Of a stretch of 64,000 bases of DNA, positions 8,689-21,267 are shown piece after piece. The DNA is from Vibrio sp. SCSIO 43137 (GTDB taxonomy: Bacteria > Pseudomonadota > Gammaproteobacteria > Enterobacterales > Vibrionaceae). How positions within the stretch are numbered: position 1 is the stretch's first letter; the number at the start of each line of letters is the position of its first letter. The notes under the pieces are model-generated. The model was given only the letters and a program-made list of their open reading frames with translations. It was not told the origin of the DNA and did not search any database. The position numbers and the translations under genes were made by a program. The stretch spans positions 2,604,001 through 2,668,000 of the forward strand of contig NZ_CP116383.1 in assembly GCF_028201475.1 (NCBI RefSeq), given 5' to 3'.

Positions 8689-9849
8689 TTACTTGACCAA
8701 GCCGGCACCATCTTTTGCTTTGCAGATATAGATGGACTCTTTTAGTCCAGTTGCAGCCTGATAGCCTTCCTCTACTGCCTTGATTACGTTATCAACCAGT
8801 GATGGCGGAACCAGAGAAACAATACAGCCACCAAAGCCGCCGCCGGTCATACGTACACCGCCTTCATTTCCGATAACCTCTTTTACCATATCCACCAGGG
8901 TATCGACTTCCTTAACGGTAATTTCAAAGTCATCACGCATAGAGGCATGAGACTGAGCCATCAGCTCGCCCATACGTTTAATATCACCACGGCTGAGTGC
9001 CAGCGCAGCTTCTTCCGTACGGTCATTTTCAGTAATAACGTGGCGGGCACGTTTAGCCACCAGCTCGCTCAACTCACTTTCACGGGCAGTAAATTGTTCA
9101 ATGGAAACATCACGCAGTGCCTTAACACCAAAAATACGTGCGGCTTCTTCACACTGTTCACGACGGGTGTTGTATTCGCTATCTACCAATCCACGCTTCT
9201 TGTTCGAGTTGATGATCATTACCACCATATCGTCAGGCATAGAGACGGCTTTAGTTTCAAGACTTCTGCAATCTATCAGCAAGGCATGGTTTTCTTTGCC
9301 TTCTGCAGAAATCAGCTGGTCCATAATGCCGCAGTTACAACCAACAAACTCGTTCTCTGCCTGCTGGCCATTCAGGGCAACTTCTGCCTGAGAAATATCA
9401 AGCTGGTAAAGCTCTTTAAAGGTCTGACCGATAACCACTTCCAGCGCTGCAGAAGAGCTTAGCCCGGCTCCCTGAGGAACGTTGCCGCTGACAGAGATAT
9501 CTGCACCATTAAAACGATAACCACGCTCCAACAGACATTTAACCACACCGCGGATATAGTTTGCCCACATACGATCCGGCTGAAACTCAATCGGCTGAGT
9601 AAGATCAAACTCATCAACTTCGTTGCCATAATCAACGGCGATTACCCGCACTATACTGTCATCACGCTTCGCCGCAGCAACTAGGGTCTGGTAATCGATA
9701 GCACACGGAAGCACAAAGCCGTCGTTATAGTCGGTATGCTCACCAATAAGGTTCACCCGTCCCGGCGCCTGAATTTCATGGCTGGCCTGATAGCCAAACA
9801 CCTGACTAAAGGCTGCATTTACACTGTCTGTTAAAGTCATCATTGTCAT
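8689..9849 (-). CDS. galK: Galactokinase
   Basis: GalK phosphorylates alpha-D-galactose with ATP to galactose 1-phosphate, the first committed Leloir step. The 386-residue protein has the galactokinase signature [19 protein letters not shown] near residue 34, the GHMP ATP loop [12 protein letters not shown] near 130 and the C-terminal GHMP motif [10 protein letters not shown] chose the ATG at 9849 (MTMMTLTDS) because a GAAGAG ribosome site is six bases upstream; a longer reading from 9879 adds ten residues without support. It lies between galT and galM with gaps of 53 and 30 bases. Confidence 0.95.
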   Translation of the reverse strand: MTMMTLTDSVNAAFSQVFGYQASHEIQAPGRVNLIGEHTDYNDGFVLPCAIDYQTLVAAAKRDDSIVRVIAVDYGNEVDEFDLTQPIEFQPDRMWANYIRGVVKCLLERGYRFNGADISVSGNVPQGAGLSSSAALEVVIGQTFKELYQLDISQAEVALNGQQAENEFVGCNCGIMDQLISAEGKENHALLIDCRSLETKAVSMPDDMVVMIINSNKKRGLVDSEYNTRREQCEEAARIFGVKALRDVSIEQFTARESELSELVAKRARHVITENDRTEEAALALSRGDIKRMGELMAQSHASMRDDFEITVKEVDTLVDMVKEVIGNEGGVRMTGGGFGGCIVSLVPPSLVDNVIKAVEEGYQAATGLKESIYICKAKDGAGLVK

Positions 9850-9902
9850 ATCTCTTCTATCTTTTGCGGCCCGCGCCAATAAAGCGCAGGCCTTAAATAG
9901 CG

Positions 9903-10958
9903 TTACTTCTGTTCTTTATAGTGCACGTCACTAAGGTCTCTTAGCCTTTGTGCTGCCTGCTCTGCTGTCAGATCACGCTGTGATTCAGCCAGCATTTCAT
10001 AACCCACCATAAACTTACGCACCGTGGCGGAACGAAGTAGAGGCGGATAGAACAAGGCATGTAGCTGCCAGTGATCCGTATCCGTGCCTTCTTCAAAGAA
10101 AGGCGCATAGTGCCAGCCCATTGAATAAGGGAAAGAGCACTGGAACAGATTGTCGTAGCGGCTAGTCAGCTTTTTAATCGCCAGTGCAAGGTCATCACGC
10201 TGCTCGGAAGAGAGCTCACTTAGTCTGCGGATATGTGTCTTAGGCAACAACATGGTTTCAAACGGCCATGCCGCCCAGTAAGGAACAACGGCCAGCCAGT
10301 GTTCTGTTTCCACCACAGTACGCTCACCATCTTTCATTTCCGCCTGAGCATAGTCCAGCAGCAAGTTACTGCCGTATTGCTGGTAATAAGCTTTCAGGTG
10401 CTGCTCTTTTCGCTCGATTTCATTTGGCAAAAAGCTGTTGGCCCAAATCTGACCGTGTGGGTGAGGCTGAGAGCAGCCCATGGTTTCACCTTTGTTTTCA
10501 AAAGCCTGTACCCAGATAAAGTCTTTACCCAGCTCTTCGATCTGTTCATCCCATGTATCAACAACGGCACGAATTTTATCGACCGGCAGTTCAGGAAGCG
10601 TTTTGCTGTGATCAGGTGAAAAACAGATCACCCGGCTAAGGCCGCGTACACCTTGCACTTTAAACAGAGGATTGTCTGACTGAGGAGCATCCGGAGAATC
10701 AACCATCAGTGCAGCAAAGTCATTTGCAAACACATAAGTCCCTTTGTAGTCCGGGTTTTTATCACCGGAAACCCGGCTGTTACCCGCACAAAGAAAACAG
10801 TTTTCATCATAAGCAGGCAGCTGTTCCGTTGCCGGCTTTTCGTCCTGACCACTCCATGGGCGTTTAGCCCTGTGAGGTGAGACTAAAATCCACTGTCCTG
10901 TCAGCGGGTTATAACGACGATGAGGATGATCTACAGGATTAAATTTCATATCAGACAT
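9903..10958 (-). CDS. galT: Galactose-1-phosphate uridylyltransferase
   Basis: GalT swaps UMP between UDP-glucose and galactose 1-phosphate, giving UDP-galactose and glucose 1-phosphate. The protein is 351 residues. The class I active site is visible as [13 protein letters not shown], whose second histidine carries the uridylyl group. Zinc-ligand regions appear as CFLCAG near residue 50. The ATG at 10958 ([17 protein letters not shown]) is favoured over an upstream in-frame TTG at 10970. It is the second gene of the gal operon, 53 bases after galE. Confidence 0.95.
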   Translation of the reverse strand: MSDMKFNPVDHPHRRYNPLTGQWILVSPHRAKRPWSGQDEKPATEQLPAYDENCFLCAGNSRVSGDKNPDYKGTYVFANDFAALMVDSPDAPQSDNPLFKVQGVRGLSRVICFSPDHSKTLPELPVDKIRAVVDTWDEQIEELGKDFIWVQAFENKGETMGCSQPHPHGQIWANSFLPNEIERKEQHLKAYYQQYGSNLLLDYAQAEMKDGERTVVETEHWLAVVPYWAAWPFETMLLPKTHIRRLSELSSEQRDDLALAIKKLTSRYDNLFQCSFPYSMGWHYAPFFEEGTDTDHWQLHALFYPPLLRSATVRKFMVGYEMLAESQRDLTAEQAAQRLRDLSDVHYKEQK

Positions 10959-11011
10959 ACTAGTTCTCAATAAGATAGATTTTCCGGCCGCCGGGCTGGC
11001 AGCCGGAGGAA

Positions 11012-12022
11012 TTAGTACCCTTTAGGATTTTTTGACTGCCAGTGCCAAGTATCAGCGGTCATCTCTTTTACGCTGCGGGTCGCTTTCCAGCCCAGCTCTT
11101 TCTCGGCCTTCTCGGTACTTGCCCAGCACTCGGCAATATCGCCCGGACGGCGTGGACAAATCTCATAAGCCACCGGTTTACCGCAGGAGTCAGAGAACGC
11201 CTGTACCATTTCAAGAACACTGGAACCTTTGCCCGTACCTAAGTTATAGATATGCAGTCCGGCTTTCTCACCAACAGCGTTAAGGGCAGCAATATGGCCG
11301 TCAGCCAGATCCATAACATGGATATAGTCGCGTACACCTGTTCCGTCGGGAGTCGGATAATCGTCTCCAAACACCGATAATTTTTCCCGTCTTCCGACAG
11401 CAACCTGAGCAATAAACGGCATCAGATTATTCGGGATACCCTGAGGGTCTTCTCCCATTGTTCCTGAAGGATGAGCACCTACAGGGTTAAAATAACGCAG
11501 CAGAGTAATGCTCCAGTCCGGCTGAGCTTCAAAGAAGTCACTCAGTACACCTTCCACCATATATTTACTACGGCCGTACGGGTTTGTGGTGGCACCAACC
11601 GGTGAGTCTTCTGTAATAGGCACCACTTCCGGATCGCCGTAAACCGTCGCAGAAGAACTAAACACGATACTTTTAACTCCGGCTTTACGCATAGCACGGA
11701 CCAGTACCAGTGAGCCGTTTACATTGTTGTCGTAATACTCCAGAGGCTTGGCGACAGATTCACCAACCGCCTTAAGACCGGCAAAGTGAATAACGGAAGA
11801 GATGCTGTGTTCGCTGAAAATGCTATCCAGCAGAGATTCATCACGAATATCTCCCTGATAAAACACCGGACGGGATCCACTTAATGCTTCGATTCTGTCC
11901 AGTACCTCAGTTTTACTGTTACTCAGGTTGTCTACAATAATGGGCTCAATACCGGCTTCCAGCATTTGTACACATGTATGGCTGCCTATGTAGCCCATTC
12001 CGCCTGTCACTAAAACTTTCAC
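11012..12022 (-). CDS. galE: UDP-glucose 4-epimerase
   Basis: GalE interconverts UDP-galactose and UDP-glucose with bound NAD, completing the Leloir cycle. It is a short-chain dehydrogenase of 336 residues with the Rossmann motif [10 protein letters not shown] at the N-terminus, FSSSATVYG with the catalytic serine region, and YGRSK with the Tyr-Lys pair. I chose the GTG at 12022, which gives VKVLVTGG as in relatives and has AGAGAGG five bases upstream. An in-frame ATG at 12049 would add nine unusual residues. It leads the operon and carries GalR and CRP-like sites in its promoter. Confidence 0.95.
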   Translation of the reverse strand: MKVLVTGGMGYIGSHTCVQMLEAGIEPIIVDNLSNSKTEVLDRIEALSGSRPVFYQGDIRDESLLDSIFSEHSISSVIHFAGLKAVGESVAKPLEYYDNNVNGSLVLVRAMRKAGVKSIVFSSSATVYGDPEVVPITEDSPVGATTNPYGRSKYMVEGVLSDFFEAQPDWSITLLRYFNPVGAHPSGTMGEDPQGIPNNLMPFIAQVAVGRREKLSVFGDDYPTPDGTGVRDYIHVMDLADGHIAALNAVGEKAGLHIYNLGTGKGSSVLEMVQAFSDSCGKPVAYEICPRRPGDIAECWASTEKAEKELGWKATRSVKEMTADTWHWQSKNPKGY

Positions 12023-12120
12023 ATTCGCCTCTCTTCGCATGACTTGCATGCAATTGGTTTAATCTATAACTGCTGCTTTATAGAACAGTATGAAGTTTAG
12101 AGTCTATCCGTTCGATATGC

Positions 12121-12136
12121 TGTGATCAAAATCAAA
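12121..12136. promoter_or_regulatory. Candidate CRP-cAMP site before galE
   Basis: TGTGATCAAAATCAAA matches TGTGA-N6-TCACA at all of the first half and four of five bases in the second half. It sits three bases from the GalR-type operator, a usual layout for catabolite-controlled sugar operons. Placed by eye only. Confidence 0.5.
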
Positions 12137-12139
12137 GTT

Positions 12140-12155
12140 GTGTAAACGTTTCCAC
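12140..12155. promoter_or_regulatory. GalR-type operator before galE
   Basis: GTGTAAACGTTTCCAC fits the GalR/GalS consensus GTGNAANCGNTTNCAC at every fixed position. A near copy stands before the galactoside importer and a partial copy before galR. Confidence 0.8.
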
Positions 12156-12353
12156 AAAAAATCACATTTAGCCTTAATTGATAATAATGCGGTTAAAACA
12201 ATAACTAACAAAACACTTGCTGGACTTAGGCTTGAAAAGAAAAGAAAAATGATGCTGTTAAGTGTAACGGTTTTCCTTATAACCCCTGTTTTAACTTTCA
12301 CTTAATCAGCCGGCATGCCGTTTATAAGCAGCCGGCTGAGTGACTAATTTCTG

Positions 12354-15497
<3,144 letters not shown>

Positions 15498-17615
15498 TTA
15501 TACCGCTGTTATATAAATAAGCATGGCGGTTTCCGGATCTTGTACCGGCATAGCTAATCCAACTTCATTCAGTAATTCACCACTGAGCTCGCACTCCTCT
15601 TCCATCCATTGCGGCAGTTTTTTCATCAGAGATTTACTCGACTCAGGAAATTCAACCACCTTAACCCGGTAGCGCCGGTCATTTTGCAGGTAACTTAGTT
15701 TTACCGGCTCAGGCAAGGCAAAGTCAGGCATACGCAACTGGCATACGGTCAGCAACATTTCATGGTCATTTTTCACACCATACACATTTCTGCTGCCATC
15801 ATGGCTATCAAGATAAAACTGCTCACCAGAGTGAAGCAGATCCCGGTAACTTTTATGCAGCCCGATATAGCGGGAGAAACGTTCCAGCTCCTGCGGGCTC
15901 TCCTTAACCGGATCCAGTTCTACTCCCATATGGCCGCCCAGAGCCGTGATACCTCTCAGGTTAATATGGTGTTTACGCCGTGTAGTATGGCTCTCATAAG
16001 GACCGATATGGGCACCGGTCACTTCCGGCGGGAAGAAGGTACTCATCCCTTTCTGAATGGTTTGTCTTTCCAGGGCGTCGTTACAATCTGAAGTCCAGAA
16101 TCGCTGAGTCCGCTTAAGTACTTCAAAATCTATCCGGCCACCACCAGACGCACAGGATTCAATCTCCACCAGAGGGTGTTTCTCTGACAGCTTATCAATC
16201 AACTGGTAGTAAGCTTTGGTCTGGCCGTGCACCGCCGGCGAGCCGAGATGAGCCGGCTGTACCAGCTCGCGGTTCATGTCCCATTTCAGGTAACCGATAT
16301 TGTATTGGCTCAATAGATCATCCAGACAGCGGAACAGATAACGGAAACAGTCAGGATTTTGCAGATCCAGCAGATACTGCCAGCGGCCACTTGGCTGAGA
16401 ATAGCCTTCAATACCTAACAGCCACTCAGGGTGATTACGGTAGAGTTGCGAATCTTTATTGACCATCTCAGGTTCAACCCATAATCCAAACTCCATACCG
16501 CATTGGTTGACATGCTCAATAACAGGTTCCAATCCATCAGGGTATTTCTCCTTATCGAGGTACCAGTCTCCCAGTGCAGCTCTTTCACCATCACGGCCGA
16601 CAAACCAGCCGTCATCGATAATAAAACGCTCAACGCCTATCTCTGCTGCCTGTGTTGCCATCTGCTTTATGTATTCAGGGTTATGGTCAAAATAGATACC
16701 TTCCCAGGTGTTCAGATGTACCGGACGGGTTTGTTCTGCAGGGAAACGGACAATATGCTGGCGGACGTGGCGGTGAAACTGCTGGCGAATTCCGTTTATA
16801 CCGCTCTGGCTGTAACAGGCGAAAAGTTCAGGTGTGGTATAGCTTTCTCCCTTTTCCAGTTGAACCTCACCGGGCAGAAGAAGCTCTGCCAGCTGGGCAA
16901 ACCGCCGGCCGTCACTTTTAGTTTCACAGCGGATCTGATGGTTGCCACTCCAGCCAAGATGAAAACCCCACACTTCGCCGGCCTGCTCGGTAAAGCCGTC
17001 ACTTCCCATCAATACTCCGGGGAAATATTCGTGCGAGGTTCTGCCTCTGCGGTTCTCCTGAACAAATGCACCGTGATCCAGTTTAACCCTCTGACTCTGA
17101 AACTCCCGGCTCCAGCGACCGTAAAAGCTCATCGCTTCACTGGCTCTTAACGGCAACGGCAGCGTATTAGCAAGATGGGCAAGCTGGTAGCCCTGCTGCG
17201 ACAAGTTGGTCAGAGTCATGCTCTTTTTCAGTACGCCGGAATCACTCAGGGAGAGTTCAATAACCAACTCAATCTCTGCCTGCTCATCACTACAGAGAAA
17301 TCGCACCTGATTATCTTTTACCTGTTGAGAAACCGTTTTAAACACCGGAGCCCAGTCCAGCGAGCGACCCGATTTATCACTGCGGAAACCTTCGATTCCC
17401 GGCTTACTAAACAGCCCGCGACCATTTTCCGGGCACAGGGTCAATGGGATATCCATATCCAGACGCGCCTGTGGCACGGCTCTCTCTGCCATGGTAAACA
17501 GGGACTCATCGACACTGGAAAGCGGTTTACCCCAGTAGATAATTTGCGGGAAAGGTTGAGGGTTAATAACAAGGCTGACTTGCCGGCAGCGCATATGAAC
17601 GGGTTGACTATCCAT
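15498..17615 (-). CDS. Alpha-galactosidase (GH36)
   Basis: A 705-residue GH36 enzyme that removes terminal alpha-galactose from sugars such as melibiose and raffinose. The barrel strand YLKWDMNRE carries the nucleophile (D446) and RFWTSDCNDALERQ the acid/base aspartate (D510); both match GH36 catalytic motifs. The block FIIDDGWF near 325 and the N-terminal beta domain also fit. No signal peptide is seen, so it acts in the cytoplasm on imported sugars. It lies between the importer's binding-protein gene and lacZ, downstream of an internal terminator-like hairpin. Names used for such genes include rafA, melA and galA; I leave the symbol open. Confidence 0.93.
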   Translation of the reverse strand: MDSQPVHMRCRQVSLVINPQPFPQIIYWGKPLSSVDESLFTMAERAVPQARLDMDIPLTLCPENGRGLFSKPGIEGFRSDKSGRSLDWAPVFKTVSQQVKDNQVRFLCSDEQAEIELVIELSLSDSGVLKKSMTLTNLSQQGYQLAHLANTLPLPLRASEAMSFYGRWSREFQSQRVKLDHGAFVQENRRGRTSHEYFPGVLMGSDGFTEQAGEVWGFHLGWSGNHQIRCETKSDGRRFAQLAELLLPGEVQLEKGESYTTPELFACYSQSGINGIRQQFHRHVRQHIVRFPAEQTRPVHLNTWEGIYFDHNPEYIKQMATQAAEIGVERFIIDDGWFVGRDGERAALGDWYLDKEKYPDGLEPVIEHVNQCGMEFGLWVEPEMVNKDSQLYRNHPEWLLGIEGYSQPSGRWQYLLDLQNPDCFRYLFRCLDDLLSQYNIGYLKWDMNRELVQPAHLGSPAVHGQTKAYYQLIDKLSEKHPLVEIESCASGGGRIDFEVLKRTQRFWTSDCNDALERQTIQKGMSTFFPPEVTGAHIGPYESHTTRRKHHINLRGITALGGHMGVELDPVKESPQELERFSRYIGLHKSYRDLLHSGEQFYLDSHDGSRNVYGVKNDHEMLLTVCQLRMPDFALPEPVKLSYLQNDRRYRVKVVEFPESSKSLMKKLPQWMEEECELSGELLNEVGLAMPVQDPETAMLIYITAV

Positions 17616-17734
17616 AATCTTCTGGCCTGAGTTTGCGGGAAATAATAATTGAATTAATAAACTGGATACTCCCCAGTTCGCTAATCAAATCACTATTCTC
17701 ACGATGAAAAAATTGCTGTTGAGTGGAGTGACTG

Positions 17735-17762
17735 AAAAAGCCGTGGCATTACACCACGGCTT
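17735..17762 (-). terminator. Terminator or attenuator between binding-protein gene and alpha-galactosidase
   Basis: On the minus strand AAGCCGTGG pairs with CCACGGCTT around a seven-base loop, followed by TTTTTC. It lies ten bases past the binding-protein stop. Partial read-through would make more binding protein than galactosidases. Confidence 0.75.
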
Positions 17763-17771
17763 GAAGTGAGC

Positions 17772-18998
17772 TTATTTAAACTCTCTCTTACGTACTTTTT
17801 CCAGACGGTTAAGGATGCTGGTCAAACGCTCAGGTTTCACCATAAATTCCTGGAATCCTTTCATGCCTTCTTTCGCCATTGCCGGAGAAGTATCACGGTC
17901 ATAGAACTGAGCTGTACCTGCTGCTGAACCCAGCATAGTTACCCCTTTGTTCAGGAACTCATTGTCTTTAGCTTTGGCTTTACTGTTAGTCGGAATCTGC
18001 AGCATCTTCTCATTGATTAGCTGCTGAGTTTCAGCGCGGGCAACAAACTCAAGGAACTTACGGGCGTCAGCTTTGTTTTTCGCCTTGCTAGGGATATGGA
18101 TAGTATCCATAGGCGCATCTTCTGCCAGAGGAACTGAAGCGTCGATCACAGGGAACTGGAAGAAGCCCATCTTACCGTCAAGCTCTTTCGGGAAACTCGG
18201 CGTGATAAAGTTACCAATCAGGTACATGGCGGCTTTACCGTTATACAGGAACGGCTGCGCTTCCTGCCATGAGTATGAAGCGTGGTTATCCAGATAGTAG
18301 CCAGGCTCAACCAGCTCTTTCCAGTTTTCAAAGGTCTTCTTAACACGCTCATCGGTATAAGGAACCTTTCCGTCCATCAGCTCAATATGGAAGTCCAGAC
18401 CATTGGTACGCATATTGATATAGTCAAACCAACCCGCTGCGGTCCACAGATATTTGGTACCGATAGCAAACGGAGCAACCTGATTCTTCTTCAGAGTTGC
18501 TGCTGCCGCTTTCAGCTCTTCCCATGTCTTCGGCTCTGCAATGCCGTACTTCTCAAACAGGTCTTTGCGGTAGTAGACACCCCACTGATAATAAGTGTAA
18601 GGCACACCCCACTGCTTACCGTTTACCGTCATTGCCGGTGCCGCTGACTTAAAGTCCTGCTGCATATTGTTTTCAGCCCAGATATCACTGACATCTTCAA
18701 ACAAACCGCGGTCAACAAAGGTTTTCATACGGTTACCGGCATACCAGAACACCACATCCGGCGGAGAAGTCACCAGCCAGTTACGTATGGTTGTCTTGTA
18801 CGCTTCGTGGTCATACAGGTTGTACTTAACCGTGATGTCAGGGTTCTCTGCTTCAAAACGTTTAACGATTTCCGCCCACGCCTGCTTTGGCGCAGGGTCA
18901 GAGGCATCCGAGTTAATCACCAGAGTCCCCGCGTAGGAGGTTGCTGACAGAGTTGCCGTTAGCATTGCTGAGGTGGCAATGTGTTTCACATATTTCAT
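17772..18998 (-). CDS. Galactoside ABC transporter, substrate-binding protein
   Basis: A 408-residue periplasmic extracellular solute-binding protein of the family 1 (MalE/LacE-like) group. Residues 1-23 form a signal peptide (MKYVKHIATSAML...SYAG) with a probable cleavage at SYA-G; there is no lipobox. The mature part has typical blocks such as DVVFWYAGNRMKTF, PYTYYQWGVYYRK and GKAAMYLIGNFI. The ATG at 18998 is supported by AAGGA seven bases upstream; an earlier in-frame start at 19031 would bury the signal peptide. It follows two permease genes and precedes the galactosidase genes, so the ligand is probably an alpha- or beta-galactoside. Exact specificity cannot be read. Confidence 0.9.
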   Translation of the reverse strand: MKYVKHIATSAMLTATLSATSYAGTLVINSDASDPAPKQAWAEIVKRFEAENPDITVKYNLYDHEAYKTTIRNWLVTSPPDVVFWYAGNRMKTFVDRGLFEDVSDIWAENNMQQDFKSAAPAMTVNGKQWGVPYTYYQWGVYYRKDLFEKYGIAEPKTWEELKAAAATLKKNQVAPFAIGTKYLWTAAGWFDYINMRTNGLDFHIELMDGKVPYTDERVKKTFENWKELVEPGYYLDNHASYSWQEAQPFLYNGKAAMYLIGNFITPSFPKELDGKMGFFQFPVIDASVPLAEDAPMDTIHIPSKAKNKADARKFLEFVARAETQQLINEKMLQIPTNSKAKAKDNEFLNKGVTMLGSAAGTAQFYDRDTSPAMAKEGMKGFQEFMVKPERLTSILNRLEKVRKREFK

Positions 18999-19162
18999 AT
19001 TGAGGTCCTTGTTATTAGAGCCTGAGCTCATGTTGGTCCAACTAATTATGTTTTAGCTTTCATTTCTCAACGACTGGGTTAATACACTGAAACCATTGCT
19101 TTTCATTGACAGTTGAAGCCAGTAATACGGGCAAGGTTTCTGGTATCAGTACAACGTTCGGC

Positions 19163-19185
19163 GGGCTGGCATCCTCTGTCAGCCC
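19163..19185 (-). other. Intercistronic hairpin between permease and binding-protein genes
   Basis: GGGCTG and CAGCCC pair across an eleven-base loop in the 194-base gap before the binding-protein start. No T run follows. It may protect or process the mRNA; that is inference. Confidence 0.4.
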
Positions 19186-19192
19186 TGTCCGA

Positions 19193-20044
19193 TTACCCTT
19201 TGGTTGCACCTAAAGTTAATCCTGCAATAAAGTGGCGCTGCATAGTAAAGAACAGCACTACTGGCGGAATCGCTGCGACAACCGCACCGGCAGACATAAA
19301 CTGCCATGATGCCAGCCACTGCCCCTGCAGTGAGCTCAACCCCGCCGTAACCGGACGTACTTCATCACTCTGCACCAGTACCAGTGCCCAGAAGAAGTCG
19401 TTCCAGATAAAGGTAAATACCAGCACAGACAGTGCAGCCAGAGCCGGACGTACCAGCGGCAGAACTACGTGCCAGAAGATTTTCCACTCGTTCACCCCTT
19501 CTACCCGCGCCGCTTCTATCAGGGCATCAGGAATACCGACGATAAAGTTACGCATAAACAGGGTACAGAAGCCCGACTGGAAGGCGATATGGAAAAAGAT
19601 CAGTGCCCAGTGAGTGTCATACAGACCAAAACTGATGGTCAGGTCCCTCACCGGAATCATCAGAATCTGGAAAGGTACAAAGTTACCAGCGATAAACATG
19701 GCAAAAATCCAGATATTGGCTTTGAAGTTATATTTCGCCAGCGCAAAGCCCGCCAGAGTTGAAAGAGCGACCGCACCTGCTACCGCCGGAAGCGTGATCA
19801 TCAGGCTGTTCAGCAAGTATTGCCCCATAGGAGTGGCTGTAAATACCTGAGTGTAGTTCTCAATAAACTGAATCTCACTCGGCCAGCCCCAGTAGTTACC
19901 TTTGTTGATATCTTCCATCGAGCGAATCGAGGTCATCATTACGGCAATCAGAGGCAACAGCCACATCACAATAGAGATAGGCAGAGCGACGCGATAGCTG
20001 ATATTGGTAAAGCGTCCTGATTTTTGAATTGGTTGCGGATACAT
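19193..20044 (-). CDS. Galactoside ABC transporter, inner-membrane permease (MalG/LacG type)
   Basis: A 283-residue permease of the MalFG-type sugar importer family. Six membrane spans are apparent, the first at about residues 20-40. The cytoplasmic EAA loop, which contacts the ATPase, is seen as EAARVEGVNEWKIFWHVVLP near residue 190. The C-terminus ends in AGLTLGATKG, typical of MalG-like subunits. The start codon shares one base with the stop of the upstream permease, indicating tight coupling. It works with the neighbouring permease and binding protein and the divergently encoded ATPase. Confidence 0.92.
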   Translation of the reverse strand: MYPQPIQKSGRFTNISYRVALPISIVMWLLPLIAVMMTSIRSMEDINKGNYWGWPSEIQFIENYTQVFTATPMGQYLLNSLMITLPAVAGAVALSTLAGFALAKYNFKANIWIFAMFIAGNFVPFQILMIPVRDLTISFGLYDTHWALIFFHIAFQSGFCTLFMRNFIVGIPDALIEAARVEGVNEWKIFWHVVLPLVRPALAALSVLVFTFIWNDFFWALVLVQSDEVRPVTAGLSSLQGQWLASWQFMSAGAVVAAIPPVVLFFTMQRHFIAGLTLGATKG

Positions 20045-20964
20045 TATTTTTCACTCCTCAACATACGCCACAGGAAGTAAGCGATATAAACATCCATGAT
20101 TAGGAACAGAACAACAGAGACAGCAGCACCGTAACCCATACGATAGTTAAAAATAGACTCTTCATACATCTGGTAAGCCAGTACCGTAGAGCTGCCCCAC
20201 GGGCCGCCGGCCGTCATGGTGGCGACAAGGTCAAAGGAACGCAGAGCTCCGATTACGGTAACCACAATTGCGATAAAGGTGGCCGGACGAAGCTGAGGAA
20301 TCACTATGTACCAGAGCATCTTTAGCTTTTTAGCTCCGTCAAGACGTGCAGCTTCCAACTGCTCCGGGTCCAGATTGTTCAGACCTGTAAGGTAAAGAAT
20401 CATGCAGTAAGAGATTTGCGGCCAGAGGCCGGCAACGATAATGCCGTAGGTGACATACTCCTCATTGGCCAGAATAGAAATAGGTTCGATACCAAACCAG
20501 CCAAGGGCAATATTAAGCAAGCCGAAGCTCGGGTCATAAAACCACGCGAACACCAAACCTACTACCACCTGAGAAATAACAAAAGGGAAGAAGAACAGCG
20601 ACTTAACCACCCGTATGCCTCTAACCTGCTGGTTAAGGAAAAGGGCTATCGCCATACCGATAGGGGGCGCCAGCATAAAAAACACCAGCCATAAAAAGTT
20701 ATTTTTCAGAGAGGTATAAAACGCTTCTGAGTCGAATAGCTCCTCGTAGTTCGCCAGACCTACCCAGGTTTTCTCACCCAGTCCATCCCAGTCATAAAAA
20801 CTGAGCAGGATACTGTCGATGATCGGATAAACCACATAGATGGCAAATACCACCATGGCGGGGGCTAAGAACAGCCAAGGCGATAACTTAGAACTGACTC
20901 GCCTTTTCTTACTGACCGAAGGCATACGGTTCTCCGGGTATATCGTTTTCACTGAAGGCTCCAT
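20044..20964 (-). CDS. Galactoside ABC transporter, inner-membrane permease (MalF/LacF type)
   Basis: A 306-residue permease, first gene of the importer operon. The N-terminal ~30 residues are basic and cytoplasmic (SKKRRVSSKL), then come about six membrane spans (SPWLFLAPAMVVFAIYVVYP first). The EAA loop is LEAARLDGAKKLKMLWYIVIP near residue 210. It resembles LacF/MalF-type subunits without the large periplasmic loop of MalF. The ATG at 20964 is preceded by GGGAG at a slightly long spacing; a downstream ATG at 20925 is also possible. The promoter region upstream holds a GalR-type operator shared with the ATPase gene. Confidence 0.9.
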   Translation of the reverse strand: MEPSVKTIYPENRMPSVSKKRRVSSKLSPWLFLAPAMVVFAIYVVYPIIDSILLSFYDWDGLGEKTWVGLANYEELFDSEAFYTSLKNNFLWLVFFMLAPPIGMAIALFLNQQVRGIRVVKSLFFFPFVISQVVVGLVFAWFYDPSFGLLNIALGWFGIEPISILANEEYVTYGIIVAGLWPQISYCMILYLTGLNNLDPEQLEAARLDGAKKLKMLWYIVIPQLRPATFIAIVVTVIGALRSFDLVATMTAGGPWGSSTVLAYQMYEESIFNYRMGYGAAVSVVLFLIMDVYIAYFLWRMLRSEK

Positions 20965-21267
20965 TTTCCGACGCTCCCACTAAATTTGCCGAATTTATAT
21001 ACACTGGAATTCTGCTTCAAATATCGCTGATATAAGTTAGTTACAGCCATAGTTTCGACAGCTTACGAATTTATAATAGAACCGGGGTAGAAAATTTGCA
21101 CAGCCAAGATGTCATTTTGTAAACGTTTCCACAAAAAACGATCAATATCGTGTAAGAAGTATGACAAAGATCAACAATTCACATTCCTCTGCTAACAAAA
21201 CTTAACAAAACGAGTATGTTTTATACAAACACAGAGCAACCGCCAAACTGCAACAAAGGAGTCAGTA
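20965..21267. other. Divergent promoter region of the galactoside importer
   Basis: This 303-base gap separates the permease operon (minus) from the ATPase gene (plus). It holds one clear element, the GalR-type operator at 21117-21132, near the middle, where it could control both directions. No convincing CRP site was found. The rest is AT-rich and fits promoter DNA. Confidence 0.6.
21117..21132. promoter_or_regulatory. GalR-type operator in the importer promoter region
   Basis: TTGTAAACGTTTCCAC is identical to the galE operator in fifteen of sixteen positions; only the first base differs. It lies 136 bases before the ATPase gene and 153 before the permease gene. Confidence 0.75.

Larger units (their letters stand above)
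12023..12353. other. gal operon promoter region between lacZ and galE
   Basis: This 331-base gene-free stretch separates lacZ (upstream on the minus strand) from galE. It holds a GalR-type operator (12140-12155) and a CRP-like half-matched site (12121-12136), both about 100-130 bases before galE. No strong terminator for lacZ was seen. A 65-codon minus-strand reading frame inside (12104-12301) lies across the operator and is not believed to be a gene. Confidence 0.6.

Noticed and set aside
8947..9462. Long plus-strand reading frame opposite galK
   Set aside because: It is a shadow of a well-supported galactokinase gene, with no family features of its own.
12104..12301. Minus-strand 65-codon reading frame upstream of galE
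   Set aside because: It runs across the GalR and CRP-like sites, has no ribosome site and no recognisable domain; it is promoter DNA read by chance.
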